64,000 bases of DNA from Augochlora pura (taxonomy: Eukaryota; Arthropoda; Insecta; Hymenoptera; Halictidae): positions 10,354,001-10,418,000 of the forward strand of contig NC_135774.1 of the NCBI RefSeq assembly GCF_028453695.1, read 5' to 3'. The notes under the pieces are model-generated. The model did no database searches. It was not told where the DNA came from and was given only the letters and a program-made list of their open reading frames with translations. Positions 1 to 12,377 of this stretch are shown here, in pieces. How positions within the stretch are numbered: the stretch's first letter is position 1; each line of letters begins with the position of its first letter. A program made the position numbers and the translations under genes.

Positions 1-276
1 AATATCTCTATGTGATCAGACAAGAAAGAGGATAAACGTTTTCCCGTGTCGAATGAAGGAGATAATGCTCGCCTTTGACCAGACAAAATGTAACCCATTC
101 ATTGCAAATTGCCTAAAGGGGATGATGTCCGTATTTCATCAGACGATAGGAAAACGAATTATTTCTGATGAGACAATGGAGGATCCTGGACAGAAAATAA
201 TTTATTTGTTCTATAACTAGTACAATTAAAAAATGAATCGATTTTTACTGAAGTGATTTCTGTCTGAAGAAGTTGA
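1..276. other. gene-free segment with three copies of a TCAGAC-type motif
   Basis: No coding potential is seen. Three degenerate copies of the dispersed motif (here GATCAGACAAG, GACCAGACAAA and CATCAGACGATAGG) lie at about 13, 77 and 137, roughly 60 bp apart. They suggest the window opens inside a decayed tandem of the element described for 20190-20900 and 43190-43990. Confidence 0.4.
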
Positions 277-537
277 TTGACGTCGTTCTGATTTTATAAT
301 GACTTAATAATCGATTATACTGAATTCTACATCTGTCAGTCTTTTTGTATACATTTTATATATGTTCATTGACGTCTTTCTGATTTTGTAATGACTTAAT
401 TATCGATTATACTGAATTCTACATCTGTCAGTCTATTTTTATATATTTTATATATATTCATTGACGTCTTTCTGATTTTGTAATGACTTAATTATCGATT
501 ATACCGAACTTTACCTCTGTCTCCCTACTTTTATATT
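277..537. repeat. 92-bp tandem repeat, about 2.8 copies
   Basis: The segment starting TTGACGTC(G/T)TTCTGATTTT recurs at 277, 369 and 461, an exact 92-bp step. Each unit continues with TAATGACTTAAT, ATCGATTATAC and a CATCTGTCAGTC block. Copies 1 and 2 are nearly identical. Copy 3 diverges near its end, where CATCTGTCAGTC has become CCTCTGTCTCCC. No open frame follows the period. This is a local tandem duplication with no mobile-element ends visible. Confidence 0.93.
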
Positions 538-1216
538 AAACGTTTCAAAGAACAAGCGATCTTGCGAAGCACGAACTTCCACCGAACTGATTACAAACTG
601 ATTACATAGTAATTAGATACCAATTTCCACGGTGTCTACCATGAGAACCATTCACCGTAGCGCACCTGTCGTGCTACACCTGCGACTGTTGATTGGACAT
701 ACTTCTCTTCATTAGCATCGTCGATCAAACATATCCTTGGCAACAGTGACGCCTTGACTACTAATTACCTCTCAATTATTCTCTCTTTGTAGCTTCATTT
801 GATCATCGGAAAGGAATTAATCGTTATCGTACCTGTTCCAAGGGTCTTTCAACAAAATAAACCCTTTATTGGATCGGTGAAAGAGCCCTCGGAAAATTCG
901 GTGGAGAATACTTTATTCGTAGCCGGAGCTCGGCGAGGAATATCTTTGTCTCCGTTGAGTCACTCGTGAACGATGGACAGGGATGCTTCGGTGTAATTCA
1001 AGAGAAAAAGTTTCCACGACTTCTCGGCGAAGGTATAGCGCGACGAGCGCCGGGTATTAGTCGATCTGTCTGCCGTGGAATTCTACCCGGTAGAGGAACC
1101 ACTTGTATTTTATAAAACCGTGCGAAACTCGGGCTATCTCTTCCGTGATCGTTTACCTTTCGGAACTGCCCTGGCGGAGTCGCGTTAGAAACACACCGAA
1201 TCTGCTTAAGCGCCCT

Positions 1217-1217
<1 letters not shown>
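538..1217. other. gene-free stretch, CpG-rich from about 870
   Basis: There is AT-rich sequence to about 860, then a CpG-rich island leading into the GA tract. Short open frames at 998-1330 (-) and 1103-1306 (+) overlap on opposite strands and read through the GA tract as Arg-Glu or Leu-Ser repeats, so they are compositional. No splice pair, tRNA or element end was recognised. Confidence 0.5.

Positions 1218-1256
<39 letters not shown>
1218..1256. repeat. (GA)n microsatellite
   Basis: About 16 uninterrupted GA dinucleotides are followed by GGAGAG. It sits in a CpG-rich island, as do the other long GA tracts of the window. Such tracts are potential GAGA-factor sites, but that is inference. 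Confidence 0.97.
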
Positions 1257-2353
1257 CTCGACACACTCGGCGTGTAAGCTGGATCTTCGGTTTCGTGAAA
1301 CATTGAGAGTAGCCGAGCGTTTGGCTTCAAAGATGAGACTACTGTCGTCCAGTCGACATTGTTCTGCTTTTAGTGAAAGACATTTTTTGAAACATCAATT
1401 TCTACGTAATAAAATACTGATAAAGGACAACGTCTTATGAGCTAAATTTGAAATATATGAATTTAAGAGGGCACCTATTATACAGTGGATTTTATTCATG
1501 AGAAAATTTAATACTGACAATTTAAAAGAATTTAAAAATCTCAATGTATTATTTATAATCTGTTAAAATTACTCAAGCCATTTTATTTCGCTAAAGCATC
1601 TACAGTTTAATTCTGAATTGTTAAAAAGTGGATTTTTGAATTTTATCTTCATTCTAGTGAAAATTTTCTTGAAAAGGAAACTACTGAACCGTATTTAATC
1701 TCAGTCTAATTAAAAACTAAATTCAGACAAGGGCACAGAATGAAATACAAATAAATCTCGCGTGTCATCGCGACGTTCCCGTGCTTTGCATGCGGAAAAT
1801 TCGCCCGCCTAATTACTAGTCTCATAAATCGGCGGCCGCGTAAAAAGTAACCGGATCGCGAAAGAAATCAGATGCGTTCATAAAGGACGGTGATAATCGT
1901 AGCCGCCCGGGAAAAGGGGATCGCGATTAATCACCGTGGAATCTTCGGATCGGATGAAAGAAGAGAGGACCCGCGAGGTCAGCATTATTAATCTCATAGA
2001 AATACTTCGTTGGAGAGATGTAGCGACGATGTGGGTGACGTTCTTTCATAAATCATTGGTCAATGTTTGCTGTCCGTTCGTTCGGGCTCATTATCGTCAG
2101 TGTCGGCTGCGCGAGATATATGTGCTAAACGAAAATGGTTTCGTCGATAGAACGAGATTTCATTTTCGATGGAAAAGGTCCTCGGGCGCGCGACTACGTC
2201 GCGTTATCTTTTCGTTTAACTTGCGAGATAATACGAGTGTACGATGCCGAGAGGCGGGGCAAAGTGACAGCCCTGAAGCCTCTACAATATATCTTTCCAT
2301 GTTCGATGATCGAAAACTCTTCTCGACTCGAGGAAATGCATTCTCGCTTCACT
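1257..2353. other. gene-free stretch with a CpG-rich block at 1755-1960
   Basis: AT-rich sequence (1380-1750) gives way to a CpG-rich block with a CCTAATTACTAG homeodomain-type core near 1808 and GATCGCGATTAATC near 1919. A 184-codon frame from 1936 (+) runs into the 21-bp and 16-bp repeats downstream and has no recognisable domain. It is judged a chance frame. Confidence 0.4.
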
Positions 2354-2409
2354 CGATGCAGAAATCTATTGACACGATGCAAAAATCTACTGGCACGATG
2401 CAGTATTCT
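2354..2409. repeat. 21-bp tandem repeat, about 2.6 copies
   Basis: CGATGCA(G/A)AAATCTA(T/C)TG(A/G)CA is repeated twice and followed by a partial CGATGCAGTATTC. Because 21 is a multiple of three it reads as a Met-Gln-Lys-Ser repeat in the overlapping spurious frame. Confidence 0.85.
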
Positions 2410-2470
2410 GTTTTTTTTCGAAGCTGCCATATAATTGTGTATCGTACGATCAATATTCGTTCGCTTTTCA

Positions 2471-2945
2471 CATTTTATATTGTATATTGATATTCTATAT
2501 TTTATATTTTATGTTCTATGGTCATTATATTTTGTATATTATTTTGTATACTTATATAGCACCATCTACTATATTCACCATAGTCTATATTCATTATATT
2601 CAATGTCCATTTTATTCTACGTTCATTGCATTCTATATTCATCATATTCTATATTTATTATATTTTATATTCATCATATTCTATATTCGCTCTATTCTAT
2701 ATTCAACACATTCTGTTTTCACTATATTCTATATTTATTATATTCTGTATTCACTATATTCTACATTCATTATATTCTGTATTCACTATATTCTGTATTC
2801 GACATATTCTATATTCACTATATGCTATATTCATTATATTCTATATTAACTATATTCTATATTCATTATATTCTATATTCAATATATATTCTAGTCATTA
2901 CATTCTATATTTATCATATTTTGCTTTCATATTTTATATTCATAG
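2471..2945. repeat. 16-bp minisatellite (TATTCTATATTCATTA)n
   Basis: About 28 degenerate copies of TATTCTATATTCA(C/T)(T/C)A are present. They keep exact 16-bp register from about 2630 to 2900, and the first part (2471-2600) is more decayed. The unit contains no TAA, TAG or TGA on the forward strand in any phase, and 16 is not a multiple of three, so all three forward frames stay open. They give look-alike Tyr/Ile/Phe/Ser-rich frames at 2435-3031, 2487-2849 and 2626-2979 with a 16-residue period. These are by-products of the repeat, not proteins. Confidence 0.95.
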
Positions 2946-4599
2946 TCAATATCCCAAATTCTTCAGGATATTACATTAATCATCCACAATTGCACAGAAA
3001 TAATTCTTCGCTTAATAACATAATTTTTTGAACATGGCTTCCACAATTAATAATAATTATTTTAATATCTATTCATATGAAATATATTCGTCATTTATGC
3101 AACAATCAAATTGATATTTTCCTATTATATTTCACGTTAAATTATCTATCATGGTGACTGTCTGAAACTACCAAGTAGCTGATTATCACTTAGTAATAAA
3201 AAAAGATTATAGTAAGTATTCTATACAAAATGGAAATTGTCAACTTTTACATATTAGATGAATTTCTTTACTCTTAATTTTTATACAGCATCAAGCAATA
3301 TAGACTGTGGAAGGTAATCATTGTGATGGCCATAAGCACCGTAAATCACTCAACTGTTCTACTTCCATTCTACTTCAGTTGTCCCTTTTCTTCAAAAACA
3401 TTTTGCACGCTGGCCAACCAGATCCAACCGTTCATTGTTAGATAAATGGACGATAAACTTCCCATTGTCTGCAAACACTCGTCCGTACACTCGTCAGAAC
3501 AGTAGAACAGGAAGCGCGTAGTCAGCTGAAGTCAACATAACTAAAACCCGGCCGAATAAGCAAGATATAAACCCATATCTCATTAGTGAAGTACAATAGA
3601 ACCACGAACATGTCGGGATCATCGAAATATAGTCGTATGTTGGCCGATGAATGATATCAAGAAATTCGTTGTCTAAACAGACAAATGTAGACGGAGGAAA
3701 TTAACATAAGGTAGTATAATATTTTCATAGGATTTCTCATTCGTCAAGTGCGATATTTCGTCGCTTATAAAATGTCGTACTCTCGTGGAATGTGAGAAGA
3801 ATTTAATAAATGCGGAGCGGTGAATTCTTTCGATATCGTAAAACTTTAAATACTAGTATGTCGACGCACATGAAATGTCCAATGCTAATGGCAATTTTAT
3901 TTTATATTATAATTCCAATTTGAGCATGTATTATTAATAATTTCTAAGATTGGAAATGAAGTATATCAGTATACTGAAGTATATCAGTGGTTATTATATT
4001 TGAGATGATAATTATATCTATTGAATATTATATTTGATTGAACATTTGTCGTGATAAAAATTGTATAAAATGGTAGGTGTTGTAAGTAAGTACAGCGCGG
4101 ATACTGTAATATAATAGCATAAACATATTTTTATTACTAAAATATCAAAGAATCGAATTTCGCTGGAAAATACGTAAAAAATGTAATTTCTCAGACAGAA
4201 ATTAATAAACGAACTCGGGGAGAAAGTTACGCGCGTTCAAACTTCCCGATAAAATCCGGCGTTTCGCGTGCAACAAGCCGATACACGGCTACTACACCGA
4301 AATTAATTTCGACGTATTAATTCCGGCGGCAGAGATAAAACCGGGGGACCCCCAGCTGCACCCACAATAATTAAACCCTGAAGAACACGTGATACGAGTT
4401 TATCGCGGCAGAAAAATATTTTCGTTCGAGTGCATTTGCGGGCGGAAGCATTCGGACCGCGCGCACGGGCGAAACTATGCTGCGCGTTACTCGCATTATT
4501 TTTCCGCTCGAGCGGGTGTGTCTCCGTCTTCGCTCTTTGTTCACGGCGGCTATCCGTCGCGTTTGAATCCGAGAGTTCGTCGTCCGAGCGCCGCGTGAC
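2946..4599. other. gene-free stretch; CpG-rich block from about 4200
   Basis: AT-rich sequence includes a small direct duplication of GAAGTATATCAGT near 3960-3988. Isolated half-copies of the dispersed motif are at 3366 (ATTCTACTTCAG) and about 3496 (CGTCAGAACAGTAGAACAGG). From about 4200 the sequence becomes CpG-rich with TTAATTTCGACG and ATTAATTCC blocks. No gene is supported. Confidence 0.4.
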
Positions 4600-4625
4600 G
4601 AGAGAGAGAGAGAGAGAGAGGGAGA
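4600..4625. repeat. (GA)n microsatellite
   Basis: About 11 GA units followed by an A-rich run, at the 3' edge of a CpG-rich island spanning roughly 4200-4620. Confidence 0.95.
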
Positions 4626-5985
4626 AAAAAAGAAGTCACGCCCGCTTCTAATTAGCGAGACCCGGTTTGGTGGAAATTCATCGAGTGCAGGAAATTGCGA
4701 GAATTTTCTAAAAAAAAAAGAGAGGAGCGCGGAAGTTTCATTGAAACAAAAGCGGGGCGTATAAATTCAGATAAAATTATCGCTGCTCCGCCGACACGCA
4801 GCGGCGTCATTATCGATACGCCCGACGATAATTTCGCCCTGTCCGATTAATTAAATTCGATGACTCGAAAAACGATCGTAAGTAAATAATTAGAAATTGC
4901 GATTGCTGATCGACGATTCGGCGGCGACAATTCAGCAATAAAATCTTGATCGAAGGCGGCGCTAATTTTCCTTTTTTTGGAAATAAAGTAACAGTCGAAC
5001 ACAGAATCATTTAATAATTGAGCTCCTCTTATCTTTCTTTTTACTTCTTTTTTACTCCGTTTTTACTTCTCTTTTACTTCTTTTCTCCTTCTTTTTAACA
5101 TATTTCACTTGATTCAAACACTCTGCCATCACTTATATTCGGAAGCGCTCTTAATTCACGACTGCTGGCAATTTTATTAAATAAGTGATCCAACGGAATA
5201 TTGATATCTGAAATGAGAGCTGTCTGAGAGTAAGATCAGCCGCATCATTGACGATAATTATGCTTTCGAGACAACACGAGCCCGCATCCTACGTGGGCGA
5301 TAATATTTCATTAACGTATCGTTCTGTGTACACGAAGTTTACGAAGTTACCATTCTCGTAAGAACACGGTTCCAATGGCTCTCGTGCAACGAACTGATGC
5401 GCTTAAGTGCACGCAGACCCGTGCATGAAGTTTGTGGATTAACAAAGGATAGCCGGGGATCTTCGCGTACTACATTCATTAACAGGGATTCATTAAAATT
5501 TAATGATCTGATATCGTAAGTTCTATAAGGGGGGTACGTTGAACTGTGTTCTCAGATACTTCTCTTTATAAACATCTAACAAGTAAAAGTTTTAAGTTAC
5601 TTTTTGGCGCGATCAGAATATTTATATATTAGTAAAAAAGTTAAAATATCGTGTAATTGAAAATTAATTCGGATAGAGTTTTGCTTGTAAAATATTTAAC
5701 ACTTTTTGGTATGAGAAAGTAATTTTAAACAAGTTATTATTAAGTGATATTACTATATTTACGATATCAGCGTCTATCGATGGATCAGGCGAAACGAGTG
5801 ATGATACCATGGTTGAAGTATTAAACGACATTCGACTTAACAGCTCCATAAAAGTGTAGCGATACTGCGAGTCCGCTATGAAGCTTTTGAAGACGAGTTG
5901 AAAATAATCGACCACAATGAACAGTGACATCCCCGTTAATGGTACTTCCTGGGTGGCCAAAGTGTTTCCTTGGTATCGGAAAACG
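4626..5985. other. gene-free stretch
   Basis: CpG-containing sequence continues to about 4960, followed by a pyrimidine-rich run (5030-5095, repeated TTTTTACTTC). Two opposite-strand short frames around 5664-5999 are unrecognised. Nothing else structured was seen. Confidence 0.4.
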
Positions 5986-6159
5986 ATGACAATAAGCACT
6001 TACTGGCTGCTGGTGCTAGGCTTCTCGATAAGTGTTAACCGGGTTCAATGCGCTGCCAGTATAAAATTAGGCGATACTCGACACGGAAACGCTCTCTGCG
6101 CCTCCGTGTCCTTTTTTTCCGGATCGCATGATCATGGAGCTGCCCCTTTTCTCAGCTAG
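5986..6159 (+). CDS. possible signal-peptide-encoding exon (speculative)
   Basis: A frame open from an upstream ATG at 5917 has an internal ATG at 5986. From there it reads like a secretory signal: a short N-region, a hydrophobic core WLLVLGFSISV, then NRVQCAAS with a plausible cleavage site after CA. The frame ends at a stop at 6159 without any recognised mature domain. If real, it would be a first coding exon spliced out before that stop. The nearest donors (GTATAA at about 6058, GTGTCC near 6105) are weak. An opposite-strand frame (5664-5999) overlaps, and no downstream partner exon was found. It could equally be a chance hydrophobic frame. Confidence 0.15.
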   Translation: MTISTYWLLVLGFSISVNRVQCAASIKLGDTRHGNALCASVSFFSGSHDHGAAPFLS

Positions 6160-6289
6160 AGAAAAATTCATAATTACGTCGAAAGACGCGTGAAGCGAAT
6201 CGAAATATTTGTTTTACGATAACTGCGTCGATCAAAATAAATTTGAAACGAAACTGTGCAACATTTAAAGCCGGATAAGTAGTAGAGGA
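6160..6289. other. short gene-free spacer
   Basis: No repeat, gene or element was recognised. Confidence 0.4.
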
Positions 6290-6640
6290 TTTATGGTCAG
6301 ACATTCGAGGCACCAGTGAAATGAAATTGGTTCGACCAGTGGCCAGTGGAACAGGTTTTACGTTTGGCTGGTAGGATGCCTCAGAAATATAATGTTGAAA
6401 GCAGGTCAAGGGAAATCGGTCGGTCAGTAGTCAGGCACGTGGCAATTATCCCGAATCTTAGGAAATGTGCTAGACGACAATTGAAGTAGGATTTTTTGCG
6501 AAACAAGTGAAATAACTTTGCATAGAGTCAGACATTCTACAATATATAATATTTTCAGAAAAATTTTTGCAATACAAGTGATATGAATTTGTATACAGTC
6601 AGGCATTCGATATAATATTCTCAGACAAATCAAGTAATAT
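6290..6640. repeat. cluster of degenerate dispersed motif (GTCAGACATTC / AAGTGAAAT)
   Basis: At least four imperfect copies: GGTCAGACATTCGAG at about 6296, GACCAGTGGCCAGTGGAACAGG around 6335, GTCAGACATTCTACA near 6528 and GTCAGGCATTCGAT near 6598. They are interspersed with CAAGTGAAAT and CAAGTGATAT near 6506 and 6576. The last copies are spaced about 70 bp apart, so this looks like a decayed tandem of the minus-orientation form of the motif at 20190-20900. Confidence 0.6.
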
Positions 6641-7964
6641 TGTAGATTTGTCGATACAAACTAATGAAGACGTATTTTACTAATTATTTGTACCATATTA
6701 TATTCGATATATTTATATTATGTTCTACTTTTATATTCGATATATTTATTTATATAATATTTGATGCCATACTCGTTAGATTTATAAACAAGTAAAATAC
6801 AGTAATTGACGAACTGCCTGTCATTATACAAACAGCACTAAATCCGTAAGATTCAACGAATCCATTAATTGACAAGACATGATTAATATTTGGTCATTAC
6901 ACGCGCCGAGCTTGATAAATGTCATTCGGTCAACATCAACGTTTGTAGAAACGTTACAGTGCATATTGTAGCAGAAAAATATTCCCTAATGCATTGTGTT
7001 TGGCGATGATCCGGATGATCTATACTCGCATGTCGTCTGCAAATACGATGCATGCACGAAATACATTATCGATGGACGTTCATCTCATTGCGGTTCGGGC
7101 GTTTGTCAAACTTACTGTCACCGTTACGCCATCGAAAGGGGCAGTATTTTAACATTAACCGAGATCAATTCTACATTTTCGGTAAACTGCGGATCTACGC
7201 GCAACATAATTTTCTGCATGCAGTACAAGAAGTACGAGTTAAATATGAATCAATTACAAGAAGCTAAAATTGAGAATAAAACTCACAGTGATTAATATAA
7301 TTTTACCAACTGTTACTTTCACTAATATTTTATTAATTGTGTTCTATTTGATCAAGTTTTAATATAATACTAATCATATTCATATTTTAATATCACTAAT
7401 CATATTCCACTTTGCCATAGTAAAAATATTTCAAACAAACCTCACCATTTTTCGTTTCTCCCTCGCTCAAAAATTGACAAACTTCTTTTAATTTTTATAA
7501 TTAGTTTCAATACAGCCACAGAACGATCCTTCCTAATTAATACGAATATATTAACCGCTAATTTCCAAGCGGAAAGTGGATCAGCGCGGTACCAATTTCC
7601 CGTGGAGTAAAAAAAACCGCAGTTACTCCGGCAAGATTTCATCGTAGATACAGTCGACGCTCGCAGTTTGCTTTTCCCCCGGCATCCCCTAAATCTCGGA
7701 TCGAGTTCGGCGCGTCCCTTTAGCGGCGCAATAGCGACTCTCCTAATGGGCCCCTTTATTTACCCTCTTTTTGCCAACACTATGGATCGCCTTGAATGGA
7801 TCTTATCTTCCACTCTGGTCGCCGGATACCGTTCCACGAGCACGCGGCTCTCCTCTCTCTATTCATCGCCGGTACGGCGAAACTTGTCGGACTCATTTCT
7901 TTTTTTCTGAGATTTTTCTCGGCACCGCACCGCGTCCAGGACAATTATTTCGATTCTATGCTAT
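6641..7964. other. gene-free stretch; CpG-rich from about 7650
   Basis: AT-rich sequence carries a cysteine-containing 99-codon frame (6996-7295, +) with no recognisable domain or splice context. From 7650 the sequence becomes CpG-rich and overlapping frames appear on both strands, as in other islands of the window. Confidence 0.4.
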
Positions 7965-7989
7965 AGAGAGAGAGAGAGAGAGAGAGAGG
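7965..7989. repeat. (GA)n microsatellite
   Basis: About 12 GA units inside a CpG-rich island (about 7650-8270). Confidence 0.95.
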
Positions 7990-9339
7990 AGGGAGGTTGT
8001 TCCGCGGCGAGGGGACGGCCGTCCATAGAGAAGAAGCGGCTGCCACGCAGAGAAACACGCCGGGGATAAATAAGGACGACATGAAATGGGGAGTCGCAGC
8101 TGACGCAGCGAGGCCCCTTTGTTCGCGAAGAAATAGATTCCCGAACCTGCGCGCGGCTTTCGAGACCCGTGCTCTCGCAGTTCTACACCGACCACCACCT
8201 ATTACCTCGATATCAGCATTTACATGCGACCTGATATTGAATTATTCAGGCCCGGCCGTTCAATTGAAACTCGAGACAATATTTGCATCATAATAACCAT
8301 GTTATCGGGGGACGCGTCCCCCCACTTTCGTTGCGCCGGACAACGACAAAAAAGTGTGTCCCCAGACATACATGTCTCTAGTACAGACTTAACTATATAT
8401 TATTAACTCTAAAACTCCGTTTTCCGAAATGAGTTATTATTAGAATTACGATTAGATATATGAATGATATAATAATTTCGCTTTATCCTATCCGACTTGG
8501 AAAGAATGTTTTAAATAATTAAGGAGGGTGTATAAAATATCTTTCCTTCTTACGAAGACATTGATAAAACAATACGAAAATCGAAGCGGACAAAATATAT
8601 CGCTTTTATATTGAAATTATATTAGCTGAAAAATAAACTATTTGCTAGATTGATTTTTGCATTTCATCTACTTGTTGAAATTTAATATTAATATCGTAAG
8701 GTACGGACGAGTGAAAGTAAAATCTTGAACGTAAGATAACTAAATGTTTAATGATCTGACGACAGCCGAAGGCAAGTCATATATTACCCAAAACAAAAGT
8801 TCTCCATTTATTTATCGGAATGTCAATTTTTCGCTGAATTTATTGCGTGTAAAGTAAAATACTGTCATTTGACAGAGAGTTTAGGCATACAAGGAAGTCT
8901 TTTAATGTGATCCGAAGTAGTAGTCTGATGAATTGCAAGCTCGAAGACCACTTCTATGTAAGTTAACGTGGGATTTGTCCTGATCATGCTGCGTAGCACT
9001 TCGTCATTGACACCTGACGGCCTTTCTGATCTGGGTCCATCTTCGGAAGAAAAATCACCCGAACGAAATTTTATAAACCGTCTTTGACATGTACCAGCTG
9101 TTACTGCGCCCTCTCAGAACACATCACACAAGTTTCCTTTCCCTCCATCACGTTGTTCCCTTTTTGGAACTCGTATAACGTACAATGTCTAGAAGGAATA
9201 TAATTAATAATAAGTGGTTTAAAATTAGAAAACTACTAACGCGACTCGTACCAACAGTTTTATTGCTAACAATTTTTTAGATCTATACTCTGTTAGTCTA
9301 AAAATGATTTTGGAACGTGATAGAATAATTTCAGTGGTG
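7990..9339. other. gene-free stretch
   Basis: A CpG-rich island to about 8350 is followed by AT-rich DNA. Motif-like fragments lie near 8753 (GATCTGACGACAG) and 8916 (GATCCGAAGTAGTAGTCTGATG). There is no coding evidence. Confidence 0.4.
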
Positions 9340-9372
9340 TCTCAGAGTCACCATTCGAGTGCAAAGGGTTAA
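9340..9372. mobile_element. orphan 3' end of a TTAA-type MITE (GCACTCG family)
   Basis: GTCTCAGAGTCACC followed by ATTCGAGTGCAAAGGGTTAA matches the 3' end of the intact element at 28789-29012 (GTCTCAAAGTGCATACGAGTGCAAAGAGTTAA in two parts). The matching 5' end was not found upstream, so this is a truncated or strongly diverged copy. Family assignment rests on the shared terminus and the TTAA. Confidence 0.7.
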
Positions 9373-12300
9373 CAGTTTTATGAATATAAAAAGCTGATTA
9401 AAATACGAAAAATGTGTAGAGATCATCGATCACATATTAATCTAACTGTTTAAACCGATTTTAGTCGGATCAGAATTCTTGCTGAGGATCGACAACGCAT
9501 AGAAGTGCACGTGTTCAAAAAACAACAGAACTTACCCCATATACCTAATACATATTAGTAACTTCTTCTTAAAACAGATAATGGATAATATTCTAGTGAA
9601 TGGGTAAAAAGAAGACAACAAATCTACTAATTTTGTTAGACATTTTATCCTAAACTCAGTCATCGATAAGCGTTCAACCGACATGAACAGTTTAAATCGA
9701 AATAAACCCACCGTAACCGACCTATGGTTACTAATTAAAACGTTATTTATTATTTTCCGAGCATCGTGAAAAACCAGAAGCTCGGTAGAAACTTCTGAAA
9801 AAAACTCTTTTGTTCCTTCAACACGGATCCCGTAATTCGGAAAAAACGTGCTTCCTGTTATTCTTTGCACCGCCGTTCGGCGAGCACGCGCGCAACTACG
9901 CCATTGTCAATGTACATCGCGGCGCGAATGGTTCTAACACGGTTTACCCCGTCGCTCCGACAACAGTCAGATTATTGAAAAAACATTTCGCGCGAAACTA
10001 CCAGAGTACCGTTACAAAATGCACGTCAGAACTCAGGATTAACAGAGCAAGCTAGTGAAAACACGCTGTTTCGATTCTTGACTGTCGTTTTTCTTGCAGA
10101 ACAACTGTAACTAGTGAAATATTTGTTATAAACAGTCTGTGGATTTTTCTGTAATTTAGCAATATTTTGAGTAATCGATTGACAATTGAATTCGAGGAAA
10201 AATTTATTTGTTGAACAGAATATTCACTGTTGAAAAGTTACATTAAAAAGACTAAAAAGTCCTTGTTTTTGGCAATGTAACTACTTCAGTTGATTTAAAT
10301 TTAAAAATATTCTATATAGTTTGCCTATATAACTCACTATACATAAATCTAGTGATTTCCTCATAGTGTTTATATTAAAATGTTTTCGTCAAAATATTTG
10401 TGCAGTACATGTTTTCTATACAATTCGTGTTCCCTACGCAGAAAGCATCGTATCAGCTGGAACTCCCCGAAGCACAATGTGTCTGCGTAAAAGCTGAATT
10501 ATATTTCTGCGCTATACTTAGAATACTCGCGTGAATTCAATAACGTGCTACAACAGTCGGAGAGCGGTAAAATATTATTATGTAAAATATTCGGCGCCTC
10601 CGGAACCGTGTTATACAAATATTATTGTGTCAGCGCGATGCTGTTTTATGGTCTCGACGTAACGCCCCCGTGTCCCACGTTCATCGCAGAAACGGAGCGT
10701 ACGACGCGCGGCAGCTGTATCGCGATATATTTGGCTAATCGATTTGTTTAAATTGTGAGAAGACAGTTTCGAAGCTGAGGCAGCTAAATATCGAGGGAGG
10801 ACAGCCAATAAATTTGCCGGCGTGTCAACCGTAATTCTACGATTTGATCGATACCGCTTGGAATCCTGATACCGCTAATAATTCCGTCGTCCCTTGCCCG
10901 TTCGAATTATGACAGAGGCTTATGGCATTGCGTACAATATGCGGCAACGTTCCTGTAAGAGGCTCGATGCATTACCGGCGCATTGTTCTACATGCGTCGC
11001 GGGATCGCGGCCGATGCATCAGCCACCGTTTGACAGCGGTGATCTAAGTGCCGAACCCTGTACCAAACTGCGGTTGATCTCTTTATTTTTCGCTGTGATC
11101 GATGCGCACGCTTAGACCCAACGTAACAGTAAGTGCGACGTCTTGTATTAAATTTTCCGCTGCTTGACTTTAAATCTCTGCGGAGTATGTACATTCGTCT
11201 TTCTTGAGACCGCCATTGTGTGTGCGCGTTCGAAAGCGGCGGAATTTACATTTTCGGCCCAGGGCTTTGCCGCGAACGTCATCAATCCTAAACGTATCGC
11301 CCGGCCATAAATTATTACACTTCCGAACCGTGTAATACTTCGACGAAAAAAAGAAAACGTAGCCGCGAAAGAAAAATGATTTATATCGGGATATTCGTCA
11401 AGGTAGAATGAAAATTTTAGGACGCGGTTGGCTTTAGGTAGACGAATGGATCTTCTTTTATGGGTGGTAAAATACGAAAACCATGGACAGACAATAAGAA
11501 GTAAATTTATGCCAAGAGATGGATAATCAGGATATAAATTACTCTCGGATGAGCACGTGATAGGTTCTTCGGCGAAACCTTTCGGATATTTTGATTAATG
11601 GCAAGTGGTGGAAGGTAGTCTGTAGTCAGACACAATGAACTGAGTACAATGTAAGCTCGATCTGATGAGCGAATAAAGAACAACACTTTGTCATCGAAGT
11701 ATTGACTTCTCTTATAGTCTAAGTGAAGATGTTATTTTGTGAAATAGATCATTCATTTCGGCGAAAATTTGTAGAATAAAATGTGACGTTAGAGTTGATG
11801 ACGTGAAAATCAGCATCGATATTATAATATAATTTGGCCATTGAATAGAATGATCGATCAAATATTCTGCTTAAGTGGTAGAGTTCCGAAATTAGTTAGC
11901 CGCAAGAAATGAGATTTGTCAGCGCGGATGCTTTTTAAAATCCATCTCATTTGCGCAGCATTACGAAGCCTCGAACATCCGAGCTCGATGAGAACTGAAA
12001 CCCTAAAAAGATCAGCCGCGAAAAAAGGATCGACCTTGTTCGTTAATTATTAAAAGCAAGAAACTTCAGATGCTCGGTAACGGGACTTCCAGTATTCGCA
12101 AGTACCTGTGCAGAGGAGCCCGTGCAGCGTGGCTTATCCTCAAAGGCTCCTCGATTTCCAAGTGTGTATGGAAATGAGAAATTTAGCTAAAGACCAACGT
12201 ATTTTTTTTCGTTCAGCGCTGACTATGCGAGGTCTTGTCAGCGGAGCAGGTTAAAACGCAAATGGCCGGGGCAACTGCGGAAAATATAGTTGAAGGAACA

Positions 12301-12377
12301 GGGCCTGAAAGGGATTTTTAATCCAGCATTACCCTTTGCGCTACGCGTTCAGGTACTTCTTTGTTTTACGAACTTCA
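9373..12377. other. gene-free stretch; CpG-rich around 10440-11380
   Basis: Two AT-rich blocks flank a CpG-rich block with overlapping short frames on both strands (10545-10808, 10894-11194) and no recognisable domain. A motif-like TAGTCTGTAGTCAGACACAAT lies at about 11615. ATTACCCTTTGCGC near 12338 resembles a MITE 5' end, but no partner was found. Confidence 0.4.

Noticed and set aside
1936..2490. 184-codon plus frame
   Set aside because: Its end is built from the 21-bp repeat and the start of the 16-bp array; no similarity to any family I know.
2435..3031. 198-codon Tyr/Ile/Phe-rich forward frame resembling a membrane protein
   Set aside because: It is a read-through of the 16-bp minisatellite; the other two forward frames are equally open.
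12336..12356. ATTACCCTTTGCGCTACG, like a MITE left end
   Set aside because: No inverted partner within several hundred bases.
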